DNA of 64,000 nt from Methanobacteriota archaeon (GTDB lineage Archaea; Methanobacteriota; Methanobacteria; Methanobacteriales; Methanobacteriaceae): contig JAEYPF010000001.1 in the NCBI GenBank assembly GCA_023411115.1, positions 68,766 through 132,765 on the forward strand, read 5' to 3'. Shown piece by piece: positions 45,890-55,279 of the stretch. The notes below the pieces were generated by a model. It was not told the DNA's origin. It did no database searches and saw only the letters and a list, made by a program, of their open reading frames with translations. A program made the translations under genes and the position numbers. The stretch's first letter is position 1, and each line of letters begins with the position of its first letter.

Positions 45890-47413
45890 ATGAACCCATT
45901 GGAAGTGAATGAATTAAATGTCGGAGATATGATTGTAGCTTTTAAGAGGATTGCCGATAATCCGTTAGCTAAATATTTACTTCAAAGAGCATTAACTTAT
46001 TGTGAAAAGGATGAAGCAGTAAGATTGGAAAGTGCCTTAAAGCTTTATTTGGGGAAAAAAGAAGATGCATGTTATAAGTGTAGGTTTATGTCTAAGCTTG
46101 TAGGTTATCTTGTTAGAAAGGGTGCCACTGGTTTTGGTACATCTGAACAAAAACTTAAAGAAGCAATGGAGGATGATTACTGGATTCGGGGTCTTAACAG
46201 CGTGCTTAAAGGAATAGCTTTGTTTGGTGTTAGAAGGCCTTTTGTTCCAGGAGCACCATTCCAAATAGTCTGGAATATTACAAAAGCATGCAACATGAGG
46301 TGTGTGCACTGCTATGAAGATGCTGGCAAGAGAGGGAGAAATGAACTTTCAGCAGATGAAGTAATTAGTGGTATTAACCGCATGGCTGATGCTGGCGTGA
46401 CTTCAATAGCATTTTCTGGAGGTGAACCATCAATTCACCCCCATATTCTTGATTTTATTCAATTCACGGGACAGAATGGAATGTGTGCTGCAATGGCAAC
46501 CAATGGCTATACTCTTGCAGATAAAAACAAATCCAGAGAATTTATTGATGCGGGGCTTGAATTTATCCAGATAAGTTTGGATGGAACTAATCCCAGCACT
46601 CATGATTCTTTTAGAAGGGTTAATGGGGCATGGGAAAGAGCAGTTTCAACCATCGAAAATTTTGTGGATGCTGGTATTTTTGTTGAAGTAGCTACAACGG
46701 TAACTGAGCATAATATAGATGAAATTCCTGAGATGATTGATTTTGTAAGGGATTTGGACGTGAACTGGTTCATGTTATACAACTTCATACCAACAGGGAA
46801 AGGAACTGAAATTGCTGATATGGATCTCTCACCTAAAGACAGATCTGAGCTTTTAGAAACTGCTTATGCTAAAAATAATGGCAATATGCAAATTTTATCC
46901 ACTGCACCTCAATATGCTGCTGTTGCTGAATCCATGATTTCTGAAGATTCAGCTATGATTCCTACTCATTTTTATAATCCTGAATATACTAACCCTGCTT
47001 TGATGCAGCTTGCAGAGTTTATAGGTGGTTGTGGTGCAGGTAGATTCTATATGAGCATTGAACCTAATGGAGATATGTATCCCTGCGTGTTTTTCCCGCA
47101 TGACGAAGAGGTTAAACTGGGTAATTTACTTGAAAATGATTTTGAAGAAGTATGGATGAACAACAACATTTTACATATGCTTAGAGATAAGGAAATCCTT
47201 GGGGGGAATTGTGGTGAATGCGATTCCAGGCATATCTGTGGAGGATGCAGGGCCAGAGCATACAATTATTTCGACAATATCCTTGCGCCAGATCCTGGCT
47301 GTTTGAATAATGAAGAAGAATGGAAAACACTTAAAAATAAAATTTCCAGTGAAAGCATTCATGAAGGACATCATGACAGTTTAAGCTTAAGTATGGAGGC
47401 TAAAAAGCAATGA
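45890..47413 (+). CDS. Radical SAM/SPASM domain enzyme
   Basis: A 507-residue radical SAM enzyme. An N-terminal region of about 120 residues contains its own cysteine pair (CYKCRF), then the 4Fe-4S/SAM motif C134-x3-C138-x2-C141 in CNMRCVHC, GGEPSIHP and a C-terminal SPASM domain whose cysteines lie in GGCGAGRFY, YPCVFF, GNCGECDSRHICGGCRARA and DPGC. SPASM proteins mostly modify peptides or proteins or act as dehydrogenases. No precursor peptide is evident nearby. AGGGGGAT precedes the ATG. It overlaps the next gene by 4 nt and should be co-translated with it. Confidence 0.88.
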   Translation: MNPLEVNELNVGDMIVAFKRIADNPLAKYLLQRALTYCEKDEAVRLESALKLYLGKKEDACYKCRFMSKLVGYLVRKGATGFGTSEQKLKEAMEDDYWIRGLNSVLKGIALFGVRRPFVPGAPFQIVWNITKACNMRCVHCYEDAGKRGRNELSADEVISGINRMADAGVTSIAFSGGEPSIHPHILDFIQFTGQNGMCAAMATNGYTLADKNKSREFIDAGLEFIQISLDGTNPSTHDSFRRVNGAWERAVSTIENFVDAGIFVEVATTVTEHNIDEIPEMIDFVRDLDVNWFMLYNFIPTGKGTEIADMDLSPKDRSELLETAYAKNNGNMQILSTAPQYAAVAESMISEDSAMIPTHFYNPEYTNPALMQLAEFIGGCGAGRFYMSIEPNGDMYPCVFFPHDEEVKLGNLLENDFEEVWMNNNILHMLRDKEILGGNCGECDSRHICGGCRARAYNYFDNILAPDPGCLNNEEEWKTLKNKISSESIHEGHHDSLSLSMEAKKQ

Positions 47414-48846
47414 ATAACATTGATGTTTTGTTGATTAATCCCCTTGATAAGGGTCATGTAACTAATGGATTAGGTCTAAGAATTCCTCCTTTGAACCTTA
47501 TGTATCTGGCAGCAGCACTCGAAAAAGCTTCAATGTCTGTTAAAATATTTGACGATGATTTGTATCAGGTAGGATCCTTGAAAATGGCCAGCTTAGCATC
47601 AAAAATTGATCCGATGATTTTGGGAGTTACTGCTACTACAGCTACAATAAAAAATGCCTTAAAATATGTTAAATATATTAAAAATCTCTTACCAAATACT
47701 TTAACTGTAATGGGAGGTCCTCATCCTACATTTATACCTGAAGGAACTTTAAAAGCTGAAGATACTTTAGATGTTGTTGTTGTAGGTGAAGGTGAGGAAA
47801 CCCTAACTGAAGTTGCTGAAGAGTACAAAAAGAACGAGTTTAAAACCTTGGGAAATGTTAAAGGAATATTTTACAGGGATAATGGTAAAATTAATGCGAC
47901 ATCTCCAAGACCTTTAATAAAGAATCTTGATGATTTACCATTCCCAGCAAGGCATCTTATACCTTTTAAAGAGTATAAAACCTCAAAAAGTCAGGCTGGA
48001 GGAATGATAACCAGTAGAGGATGTGTTTTCTCTTGCAATTACTGTTCTTCATCACTTATTATGGGTAAAAAATTTAGAAGCCGCAGCCCTGAAAATGTTG
48101 TTGATGAGCTGGAAGAGCTTGTTTATAGATATGATGTCAGTGACATAGCATTTTTGGATGATATTTTCATGTTAAATAAACCAAGGGCCATTGCTGTAGC
48201 AGATGAAATTAAAAACAGGGGCCTTGATATAAGTTTTGTAACTTCTTCAAGGGTAGATACAGTGAATCAAGAACTTTTAGAGTGTCTAAAAAATGCAGGT
48301 ATGAGTACGTTGTATTGTGGAGTTGAGTCAGGATCACAACGGGTTTTAGACCTTATGGGGAAGGGTATCACACTAAAACAAGCTGAAGATGCTATTAAAG
48401 TGGCCAAAAAAGTTGATATCAGTGTTTTAGGTTCATTTATTCTGGGTTATCCTGGTGAAACAGCTGAAGAGATGGATCAGACTATTGACTTTTCAATAAA
48501 ACTTGACCCTGATTACAGCCAATTTTCAATATTGACTCCTTTTCCGGGAACTCCAATATACTACGAATTAAAAAAGAAAGAGCTGCTGGATACGGAAGAT
48601 TGGAATAAATACACGGTTTTAGATTCTGTCGTAAACTATGAAAAGTTGGGGCTAAGTAAAAAACAGGTTGAAAGAAAGCTGGGTAAGGCGTATCTTAAAT
48701 TTTATACAAGACCAAAATATTTAATTAAACACAGAGGTATGTTTAAAGTTTTGATGGGAACTCTATTTAAAAGCTTTATAATACCCAAATTAAGGGGTGG
48801 AACACCTGAGGGTTGGTATAACTCTCTTCAAGACGAATATTCATAG
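47410..48846 (+). CDS. B12-binding-domain radical SAM protein (BchE-like)
   Basis: 478 residues: an N-terminal cobalamin-binding-like Rossmann domain (VLLINPLDKG, GLRIPPLNLMYLAAALE, VMGGPHPTFIPEGTL, VVVGEGEETL) followed by the radical SAM barrel with C205-x3-C209-x2-C212 in GCVFSCNYC, and FILGYPGET. The canonical DxHxxG cobalamin motif is not obvious, as in many BchE-type proteins. Likely a methyltransferase or ring-forming enzyme. The 4-nt overlap with the SPASM enzyme suggests both act on one substrate, which is unknown. Confidence 0.85.
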   Translation: MNNIDVLLINPLDKGHVTNGLGLRIPPLNLMYLAAALEKASMSVKIFDDDLYQVGSLKMASLASKIDPMILGVTATTATIKNALKYVKYIKNLLPNTLTVMGGPHPTFIPEGTLKAEDTLDVVVVGEGEETLTEVAEEYKKNEFKTLGNVKGIFYRDNGKINATSPRPLIKNLDDLPFPARHLIPFKEYKTSKSQAGGMITSRGCVFSCNYCSSSLIMGKKFRSRSPENVVDELEELVYRYDVSDIAFLDDIFMLNKPRAIAVADEIKNRGLDISFVTSSRVDTVNQELLECLKNAGMSTLYCGVESGSQRVLDLMGKGITLKQAEDAIKVAKKVDISVLGSFILGYPGETAEEMDQTIDFSIKLDPDYSQFSILTPFPGTPIYYELKKKELLDTEDWNKYTVLDSVVNYEKLGLSKKQVERKLGKAYLKFYTRPKYLIKHRGMFKVLMGTLFKSFIIPKLRGGTPEGWYNSLQDEYS

Positions 48847-48859
48847 AATAATCTTTTAT

Positions 48860-48945
48860 TGAAAATTTTTTATTTTCAATTTAGTGAATTTTTATTCACA
48901 TTATTTGAAAATTTTTTATTTTCAATTTAGTGAATTTTTATTCAC
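48860..48945. repeat. Tandem duplication of a 40-bp double hairpin (period 46 bp)
   Basis: Identical 40-bp copies at 48860-48899 and 48906-48945. Each holds TGAAAAT-TTTTT-ATTTTCA and GTGAAT-TTTT-ATTCAC hairpins. They follow the radical SAM operon by 14 nt and probably act as a doubled terminator. Confidence 0.85.
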
Positions 48946-49001
48946 GCGATTTGTTTGTTTTTCAGTAATAATAAATAATGTAAAAATCATAAAAAAGAAG
49001 T

Positions 49002-49145
49002 ATGTTAGGTTCAGATGCTAAAGGCAGAATAGTTGCATACACTTTTTTTGGCTTATTTTTATTGACAGAGGTTTATTTTGGCTCTTATGAAAGTATGAAA
49101 GAATACATATATACGGGAGCGTTAATTTTAGGTATAATTCAATAA
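49002..49145 (+). CDS. Possible small membrane protein, 47 aa
   Basis: MLGSDAKGRIVAYTFFGLFL... is an open frame of 47 codons with a hydrophobic segment (VAYTFFGLFLLTEVYFG) and a second one at the end (IYTGALILGII). Its ribosome binding site (AAGAAG) is weak. It overlaps the 3' end of the convergent Sua5 gene by 7 nt. Plausible small protein, not recognised. Confidence 0.4.
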   Translation: MLGSDAKGRIVAYTFFGLFLLTEVYFGSYESMKEYIYTGALILGIIQ

Positions 49146-49750
49146 TAATTTAAATCGGGTATTACTGCCCCTTTTCTTACTATTTTTGGTGGAGAAACTG
49201 TCATATCAATAACAGTTGAGTGAATTCCATGTTTACATGTTCCTGCATCAAGGATCAGATCAATATTATAATCGAGTTGTTTTAAAATACCATCTACAGT
49301 CTCTGGAATTTGTTTGCCGGATATGTTAGCGCTTGTAGTTGTTATTGGGAATTCTTTTGAAAGCTCCATGCAAATCTTATTATCTGGAATTCTTATTCCA
49401 ATTTTTTCTTCACCAGCAGTTAAAATTGAAGGAACTGTTTCTTTTTTCTTTAAAATTATTGTAAATGGGCCAGGTAAGATATTTTCAACTATATCTTCAA
49501 CATTTTTGTCCATAAATGCTATTTTATGTATATCTTCAATTTTAGAAACGCATGCAGATATGGGCTTGGTTGGAAATCTTTTTTTAATAGAATATACTTT
49601 TTTAACAGCCCCTATATCAAATATATTTGCTCCAATGCCGTAAACAGTATCTGTGGGATAAATAATAGTATTGCCCTTTTCTAAAATATCAACTGCGGCA
49701 TTAATTGCATTTTCTTCTGGATTATTTGGATTTATTTTAAGTATTTTCAT
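49139..49750 (-). CDS. Sua5/YciO/YrdC-family threonylcarbamoyl-AMP synthase
   Basis: Makes threonylcarbamoyl-AMP from threonine, bicarbonate and ATP for t6A37 modification of ANN-decoding tRNAs. 203 residues, the short TsaC-like form lacking the extra Sua5 domain. Conserved blocks are TIIYPTDTVYGIGANIF, KKRFPTKPISACVS, GPFTIILKKK, IGIRIPDN and PITTTSANISG. Monocistronic on the minus strand. Confidence 0.93.
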   Translation of the reverse strand: MKILKINPNNPEENAINAAVDILEKGNTIIYPTDTVYGIGANIFDIGAVKKVYSIKKRFPTKPISACVSKIEDIHKIAFMDKNVEDIVENILPGPFTIILKKKETVPSILTAGEEKIGIRIPDNKICMELSKEFPITTTSANISGKQIPETVDGILKQLDYNIDLILDAGTCKHGIHSTVIDMTVSPPKIVRKGAVIPDLNYY

Positions 49751-49927
49751 TTAATCATCCATATGGCACGATTTGAATAGTTCAATTGATATTGTCCAAT
49801 GTGAAACACATCTAATTAATATTTTTAAATATCTTTGATATCTTTTTAGTATGATTTAAAGAATTCATGTATTATTTACTATTTTCATCCAAACTTTTAT
49901 CTGTTTGAATTTAATTAATTAACCAGT

Positions 49928-50497
49928 ATGCTTAATAGATTACGACCTCAGCTTAAATTATTCATAGACCCCATTGCAAAACGGATCAATATAAATCCAA
50001 ATGTTTTAACTATAATTGGACTCCTAGTAAGTATTTTATCTGCATATATGTTTGCACGAGGCGATTTATTGTTAGGAGGGATTTTCATACTTCTAAGTGG
50101 GTTTGTAGACGTGATAGATGGGGCAGTTGCAAGAAACCATTCTACTACGACACCATTTGGGGGAATTTTAGATTCTACTGCTGATAGATTTGCGGACGCT
50201 TTCATTTTAATTGGTATAATATATGGTGGCTCTGTAAACTGGTTCTTTGGAATACTGGCATTACATGCATCCTTAAGTGTAAGTTATGTAAGGGCGCGCG
50301 TGGAAGCAGAAGGAATAAGCGGTAGTGTGGGAATAGCCGAAAGAGCAGAACGTCTTGTTATTTTGGTAATTGGGGCGTTTTTAAGCGTGATACTTGGTTC
50401 AAATTATTTTTTAGAACTTGCGGTGATTTTAATAATGATACTGGGATATTTCACAGTTTTACAAAGAGTATATCATGCATGGAAACAGTTAAAATAA
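49928..50497 (+). CDS. CDP-alcohol phosphatidyltransferase (archaetidylinositol-phosphate synthase type)
   Basis: A 189-residue integral membrane enzyme of polar lipid synthesis. The full CDP-alcohol transferase motif is visible: D61, D64-G65, A68-R69, G78, D82 and D86 in DVIDGAVARN...GGILDSTADR. Four or more hydrophobic segments follow. The archaeal group in methanogens makes archaetidylinositol phosphate from CDP-archaeol and inositol phosphate; the precise substrate is inferred by family resemblance. It begins a run with the DUF357, DUF47 and DUF434 genes. Confidence 0.9.
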   Translation: MLNRLRPQLKLFIDPIAKRININPNVLTIIGLLVSILSAYMFARGDLLLGGIFILLSGFVDVIDGAVARNHSTTTPFGGILDSTADRFADAFILIGIIYGGSVNWFFGILALHASLSVSYVRARVEAEGISGSVGIAERAERLVILVIGAFLSVILGSNYFLELAVILIMILGYFTVLQRVYHAWKQLK

Positions 50498-50526
50498 GAT
50501 AAATGAAGTAATATGGGATAGATATT

Positions 50527-50772
50527 ATGAACGGTGAAAAAAGCACCATCCAACGTATTAAAAAAGATATTGAATTATTTTCAAAAAATATAAAAGAAAT
50601 AGAATCAATAAAATTAGATGATAGTGAAAATGAGATAATTGAAAGGGCCAGAAGCTACTTTGAAGACACAAAATATTATCTAGAGAAACAGGATTACATA
50701 ACTTCATTTGGATGTATAACATACGCACATGGATTACTGGATGCAATTCGACTTCTTCATGATCTGATATAA
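50527..50772 (+). CDS. DUF357 domain protein
   Basis: An 81-residue archaeal protein. The sequence ERARSYFEDTKYYLEKQDYITSFGC (shown partly: YFEDTKYYLEKQDYI) and YAHGLLDAIRLLHDL match the helical DUF357 family, of unknown function. It lies 30 nt after the lipid synthase gene and 43 nt before the DUF47 gene, so they are probably cotranscribed. Confidence 0.85.
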   Translation: MNGEKSTIQRIKKDIELFSKNIKEIESIKLDDSENEIIERARSYFEDTKYYLEKQDYITSFGCITYAHGLLDAIRLLHDLI

Positions 50773-50814
50773 TATCTAATTAAATCTAATTAATTAAACC
50801 ATAAAGGGGTAAAA

Positions 50815-51471
50815 ATGAAGAGATTTTTTGCTAAAGAAAGTAATGTTGAAAAACTTTCCAAATTGCATGTTGAGCTAGTTTATGACTGTGCTTATAAGCT
50901 TAAGGATGTCATGAAGCATTTTTATGAGCATGATTTTGACTCCATGGATGATGAAGTCAGGGAAATAACCCAAATTGAGCACGAAGCAGATGAAATTAGG
51001 AGAAAAATGGAAATTGAGTTTTTCCACGGCGCATTTTTACCTTTTGACAGGGAAGACAGGATCGTCCTTGCAGAACAGGTAGATACGGTCGCCGATGCTG
51101 TTGAATCAACAGCATATGCAATATCTCTTGGAAAAATAACATTTCCAAAGTCATTTAAAGATGATTTTATGGAACTGGTTGATGCATCCTGCGAAGCGGT
51201 GTCCTTACTTAAAGATTGTGTAGAGTTACTTGATACTGATTTAGGAGAAGCACTTTCTAAAGCACATGCCATAGAAGAAAAAGAAGATGATGGGGACAAA
51301 GTAGAAAGGCGAATAATCCGTGGACTTTATGATGCCTATAGAAATGATGAAATCAGTATTTTAAAATTCATAGAACTTAAAAACATCACAGAAAAAATAG
51401 GTAACATCGCTGATCGTTCAGAAGATGCGTCTGATCGGATACCAATTATGGTGGCAAAAAGAAAGGGATAA
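50815..51471 (+). CDS. TIGR00153/DUF47 (PhoU-like) protein
   Basis: A 218-residue all-helical protein of the DUF47 family, related to PhoU. Family features are ITQIEHEADEIRRKMEIEFF, PFDREDRIVLAEQVDTVADAVE and LKNITEKIGNIADRSEDASDRI, with acidic ExxxD metal-binding helices. Homologues often sit with Pit-type phosphate transporters, but no transporter is next to it here. AAAGGGGT precedes the ATG. Confidence 0.88.
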   Translation: MKRFFAKESNVEKLSKLHVELVYDCAYKLKDVMKHFYEHDFDSMDDEVREITQIEHEADEIRRKMEIEFFHGAFLPFDREDRIVLAEQVDTVADAVESTAYAISLGKITFPKSFKDDFMELVDASCEAVSLLKDCVELLDTDLGEALSKAHAIEEKEDDGDKVERRIIRGLYDAYRNDEISILKFIELKNITEKIGNIADRSEDASDRIPIMVAKRKG

Positions 51472-51492
51472 ATATTTCTTTTATTAATTATC

Positions 51493-52164
51493 ATGCAAAT
51501 TAAGAAAAATAAGCTTCAAGAAGCGGCGTATGACCTGCGATTTCTTCTTAACCGCAATTATAGAAAAAAGGGCGCTCTTCAATTTGTTGCAAATAAATAT
51601 GTATTGAACAAGCGTGAAAGGAATTATCTTGCAAGATCTGTTTTTTCCAGTTTAAAATCAAAGGAGCGGAGGGAAAAAATAGAGGATATTTCTAAAATAA
51701 GAGGTGAATTCCTTTTAGTTGATGGATACAATGTCCTTATTACAGTTGAAAGTATATTTAGTGGAGATCATGATTCCATTATTCTATGTGATGACATGAT
51801 TTTAAGAGATTTAAATGCTGTTTTTGGGAAATATAAATTTAGTGAATTTACAGAAAATGCATTAGATACTATTTTATCTTTAATAAATTTATATAATCCG
51901 TTATATGTTAATTTTTTCTTTGATGGTCCTGTGAGTTTCAGCGGCAAACTGGCAGGTCTTACAAAGAAGATAATGGATGAATATGAACTTAGGGGAAACG
52001 TTAATCTTTCAAAAAACGTGGATGCTGAAATTATAAGATTGTCTAAGATTAAAAAGGGCATTGTTGCAACAAGTGACAGTGTAATAATAGATAAAGTGGA
52101 TAGAATTGTGGACATACCCTGCAATATTTGCAGAATGCAGAAAAAAGATATGTATCATTTTTAA
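51493..52164 (+). CDS. DUF434 domain protein (PIN-like nuclease fold suspected)
   Basis: 223 residues: an N-terminal DUF434 helical region (AAYDLRFLLNRNYRKKGALQFV, NKRERNYLARSVFS) and a C-terminal part with a LLVDGYNVLITVES start and KNVDAEIIRLSKIKKGIVATSDSVIIDK end. The DGYN and D/S-x-D placement resembles NYN/PIN nucleases, so an RNA nuclease role is possible but unproven. It follows the DUF47 gene by 21 nt. Confidence 0.8.
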   Translation: MQIKKNKLQEAAYDLRFLLNRNYRKKGALQFVANKYVLNKRERNYLARSVFSSLKSKERREKIEDISKIRGEFLLVDGYNVLITVESIFSGDHDSIILCDDMILRDLNAVFGKYKFSEFTENALDTILSLINLYNPLYVNFFFDGPVSFSGKLAGLTKKIMDEYELRGNVNLSKNVDAEIIRLSKIKKGIVATSDSVIIDKVDRIVDIPCNICRMQKKDMYHF

Positions 52165-52468
52165 CTATGAATCATTGAAAAAATGGACTTGTTTAATTAA
52201 AAATTACAATAAATTACTTTTTGTTGAGGGATTTATAAACGTTTAAAAATACTATATATTCATTGTGTTAAAATCTTTTAGACGATTAAAATTAAAGAAA
52301 AATAGTATATAATAAAAAAGTAGATATAATTATTAATAGTTAAGGCATAATTTGATAGAATTTGTAATTTCAAAAAATCTCGGAAACTGAATTGAAATTT
52401 CTTGGTTCATTTCTGAACTTGTCTAAAATCTATTGTGCTTAGCTATAATATAAAAACAAGGTGTTATT
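52165..52468. other. AT-rich intergenic gap, promoter-like only
   Basis: TATA-like GATTTATAAACG (about 52228) and ATACTATATATTC (about 52248) are present. No open frame, repeat or RNA could be supported. Confidence 0.4.
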
Positions 52469-52813
52469 ATGGAACCCAGTGATGAATTGTATGCTGAAAA
52501 AGTAGGAGAGGAGCTTAAGTCAAGAATGGAATGGTTTAAAGAAGCTCTTAAGGATGATGCGAAGCGGGAAGAATTGCATGAAAGTATTCAAGGATCTGAA
52601 ATACTCATAAGACTTGAAATATTTCTTCCATCAGATAACCCGGAAAATTTTGTAGATGGGCTCTATTTGTACATAGATAACAGTGGACAAATTGTAGATG
52701 CTGATTATTACTTTAGAAATACCTGTGATGGGGCAATAACAAGACTTGGAGAAGAAGATCTACAGATAGTTAAAGATCTTTTCCAGGATGCATTTTCGCT
52801 AGAAATAGAATAA
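52469..52813 (+). CDS. Hypothetical acidic protein, 114 aa
   Basis: Not recognised. A soluble protein (MEPSDELYAEKVGEELKSRM...) rich in Asp and Glu with a likely helix-then-sheet layout: residues 1-45 helical, then ILIRLEIFLPSDN, LYLYIDNSGQIVDADYYF and a final helix LQIVKDLFQDAF. AAGGTGTT supplies a ribosome binding site. It is flanked by hairpin-rich gaps. No membrane or catalytic motif is seen. Confidence 0.6.
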   Translation: MEPSDELYAEKVGEELKSRMEWFKEALKDDAKREELHESIQGSEILIRLEIFLPSDNPENFVDGLYLYIDNSGQIVDADYYFRNTCDGAITRLGEEDLQIVKDLFQDAFSLEIE

Positions 52814-53516
52814 AAAAATATGGTTTTATTTTTTTAGAGCATTCAAATACTGTCAAAAACTTCGTTTTTGCATGCCCAACATGAAATATTTGACGGGACA
52901 AAAATCAAAGATTTTGAGGATTTTGACAGTTTATTAAACACTATTTTGAATAGATTGAAGTTTATAACCTATTACATAAATTAAATGATAGTTTTATAAA
53001 AATATTAAATTAAAACTATTTTTTTTATTTTAAGAGAAAAATTACAGGTTATTAATGCAGATTTTAGGGGTTAAAAGGAAATATGTTTCTTGAACAGTAA
53101 AATCTCGAAAAATTCTTTGAATTTTTTGTGGTATAGAAATGCTGCGTATTTCTCTAATCATAGATTTCGCATACGCCAAAAATTCAAAATTCTAGGAATT
53201 TTTGAGCGAAATAAATCTAAAACTATATAAAAAACTAAATTTAAATGTTAAAATGTTGTAAAAAAGCTTGTCTTACTTATGTGAGTATTTTATGTAATTG
53301 GATAAATAAAGTAATATAGAAAAATAAACATAATATTTAATGTATTAATATTATTTGAAGATGTAGAATTTAAAAATAATGTGAACAAGCCTTAAAAACA
53401 GAAGGCACGATAAAAATATACAAAGGAACAATTCAAAAGTGGATCAAAAATTATATTTCACTCCTTTAAATAATATATAGATTGATGAGATATTTAAAAT
53501 AAATTGGAGGACAACC
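52814..53516. other. 700-bp hairpin-rich intergenic region
   Basis: Two hairpin groups are visible. At 52844-52930, CAAAAAC-TTC-GTTTTTG sits within competing ACTGTCAAAA/TTTTGACAGT arms. At 53108-53215, GAAAAATTC-TTT-GAATTTTT, AGAAAT/ATTTCT, and AAAAATTC/GAATTTTT inside TTCGC/GCGAA are present. A stop-bounded frame at 53380-53469 reads ALKTEGTIKIYKGTIQKWIKNY, faintly like a transposase helix-turn-helix; at most a relic. AATTGGAGG before the next gene is its ribosome binding site. Confidence 0.55.
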
Positions 53517-54041
53517 ATGCGTAGTTTTGAAAAACTGACTTCCTTAAAGGATTACATTCCTCTAAAGAGAAGGGAAGCAGGAGGAAAGAATATAGGTCTT
53601 CTTGTTGATGGACCTAACATGTTAAGGAAAGAATTCAGCCTTAATCTCGATATTGTAAGGAAAATCGTAGCTGAATATGGCGATATGAGAGTTGGTAAGG
53701 TTCTTTTAAACCAGTATGCTTCAGATAAGCTTATAGAAGCTATTGTAAATCAAGGATTTACTCCTGTTGTTGTTGCGGGTGATACTGATGTTTATATGGC
53801 AGTTGAAGCCATGGAATTAATTTATAATCCTAATATTGATGTTATTGCTCTTATGACTCGTGATGCTGATTTTTTACCAATTATAAATAAGGCAAAGGAA
53901 AATGGAAAGGAAACAATTGTAATTGGAGTAGAACCGGGGTTCAGCGCTGCGTTACAGAACTCTGCTGATCATGCTATTGTTTTAAAATCTGAAAGCAAAG
54001 GAAAACCCAATCAGGATGTAAGGGAAGAAAATGCTTATTAG
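53517..54041 (+). CDS. NYN domain protein (TIGR00288 family)
   Basis: A 174-residue NYN/PIN-fold nuclease-like protein. Acidic residues expected at the active site are in IGLLVDGPNML, VAGDTDVYMAVEAM and LMTRDADFLPIINKA, with the GVEPGFSAALQNSADH end typical of TIGR00288. A role in RNA processing or decay is inferred from the fold. GGAGG lies 8 nt before the ATG. Its end overlaps the following PLP gene by 11 nt. Confidence 0.9.
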   Translation: MRSFEKLTSLKDYIPLKRREAGGKNIGLLVDGPNMLRKEFSLNLDIVRKIVAEYGDMRVGKVLLNQYASDKLIEAIVNQGFTPVVVAGDTDVYMAVEAMELIYNPNIDVIALMTRDADFLPIINKAKENGKETIVIGVEPGFSAALQNSADHAIVLKSESKGKPNQDVREENAY

Positions 54042-55200
54042 CTCTCCTGTTGACGAAGTAAAAAAGAGGGAAAACTCACTTAAAATTATAGATACTATTT
54101 TAAAGCGAGATGGAAGAAATGCTCTTTACGATTTAACTGGTCTTGCTGGAGGATTTAAATTAAGCAAGGAAGATATAGATCTTCTTGAAACTTATGCAGG
54201 TCCTGCTATATTTGAAAATGAATTACAGAATGTTGGTAAAGAACATCTCGGCGGCGAAAAAATATTTGCTTTTAACAGAACAACATCCGGAATTCTTGCA
54301 ACTATTTTAGCCATTGTGAATGAAAATGAGGAAGTTATTCATTATTTACCTGAATTCCCTTCCCATCCATCAATTCCTCGAAGTACTGCTCTTGTAGGTG
54401 CTTCTTACAGAGAATTCGATAATATTGATGAATTTAAGGTTGGAGATAATACATCTCTGGTTATTATTACTGGATCTACAATGGATCATGATATAATAGA
54501 AAAAGATGAATTTTTAAAGATAATTGAAATTTCAAAGGCAAAAGATATCCCCGTATTTGTGGATGACGCTTCTGGAGCAAGATTAAGAACTGTGCTGTAT
54601 AATCAGCCAAAAGCTATGGCTATGGGTGCTGATCTGGTTATAACCAGTACTGATAAATTAATGGATGGTCCAAGAGCCGGACTTATGTCTGGAAAAAGAG
54701 AACTTGTGGATTTGATAAAATCAAAAGCCCATCAATTTGGTCTTGAAGCTCAAGCCTCTACAATTGTGGGAATAATAAGGGCAATTGAAAATTTCAGCGG
54801 AGAAAGGATGCTTAATGCCTTTGAAAAAAAGCATGTGGTTTATGAAGCCATAAAAAAAGGTATCAATAATATTAAAGAAACTCCAACCGGCATAATGCTT
54901 TCAGCTGATGATTTAATGGACGAATTAAAGCAAAAAGGTATTGAAACAGAATTTACCCCATCGGATATTGCATGTGTTTTTGCAGCACTTCTCCTCCGAA
55001 ATTATAATATAGTTACAATTCCTGCAGTTGGAATGCCTGGAGCTTCTCCAACCATAAGAATAGACCTTGCATCCGCTGATGCTGAACGTATTGATATTGA
55101 TTATATTGTTAAGGCATTTATTGAGACTTTTTCACATCTTGGTGAGATTGCAAACTATAAAAAGGCTTGTGAATTGATCTTATATGAATATGAATCTTAA
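54031..55200 (+). CDS. SelA-like PLP enzyme (TIGR03576, MJ0158 family)
   Basis: A 389-residue fold type I PLP protein related to bacterial selenocysteine synthase but belonging to the archaeal MJ0158 family. Features: AFNRTTSGILATILAI (PLP-phosphate loop), ITGSTMDHD, PVFVDDASGARLR and the PLP lysine in VITSTDKLMDGPRAGL. The MJ0158 protein is not the functional Sec synthase of methanogens, so the reaction is unknown. The start is 11 nt within the NYN gene. Confidence 0.88.
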   Translation: MLISSPVDEVKKRENSLKIIDTILKRDGRNALYDLTGLAGGFKLSKEDIDLLETYAGPAIFENELQNVGKEHLGGEKIFAFNRTTSGILATILAIVNENEEVIHYLPEFPSHPSIPRSTALVGASYREFDNIDEFKVGDNTSLVIITGSTMDHDIIEKDEFLKIIEISKAKDIPVFVDDASGARLRTVLYNQPKAMAMGADLVITSTDKLMDGPRAGLMSGKRELVDLIKSKAHQFGLEAQASTIVGIIRAIENFSGERMLNAFEKKHVVYEAIKKGINNIKETPTGIMLSADDLMDELKQKGIETEFTPSDIACVFAALLLRNYNIVTIPAVGMPGASPTIRIDLASADAERIDIDYIVKAFIETFSHLGEIANYKKACELILYEYES

Positions 55201-55279
55201 GCGTGCCTGAATTAGTAGATAATTCTATTTTATTTTTATTCATTGTCATATTAAATTGAAGTGACTTTGGTTGGTAAAC

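Noticed and set aside
53380..53469. Fragment resembling a transposase helix-turn-helix (TIQKWIKNY)
   Set aside because: Only about 28 codons, no terminal inverted repeats or target duplications seen; too weak to call an insertion sequence.
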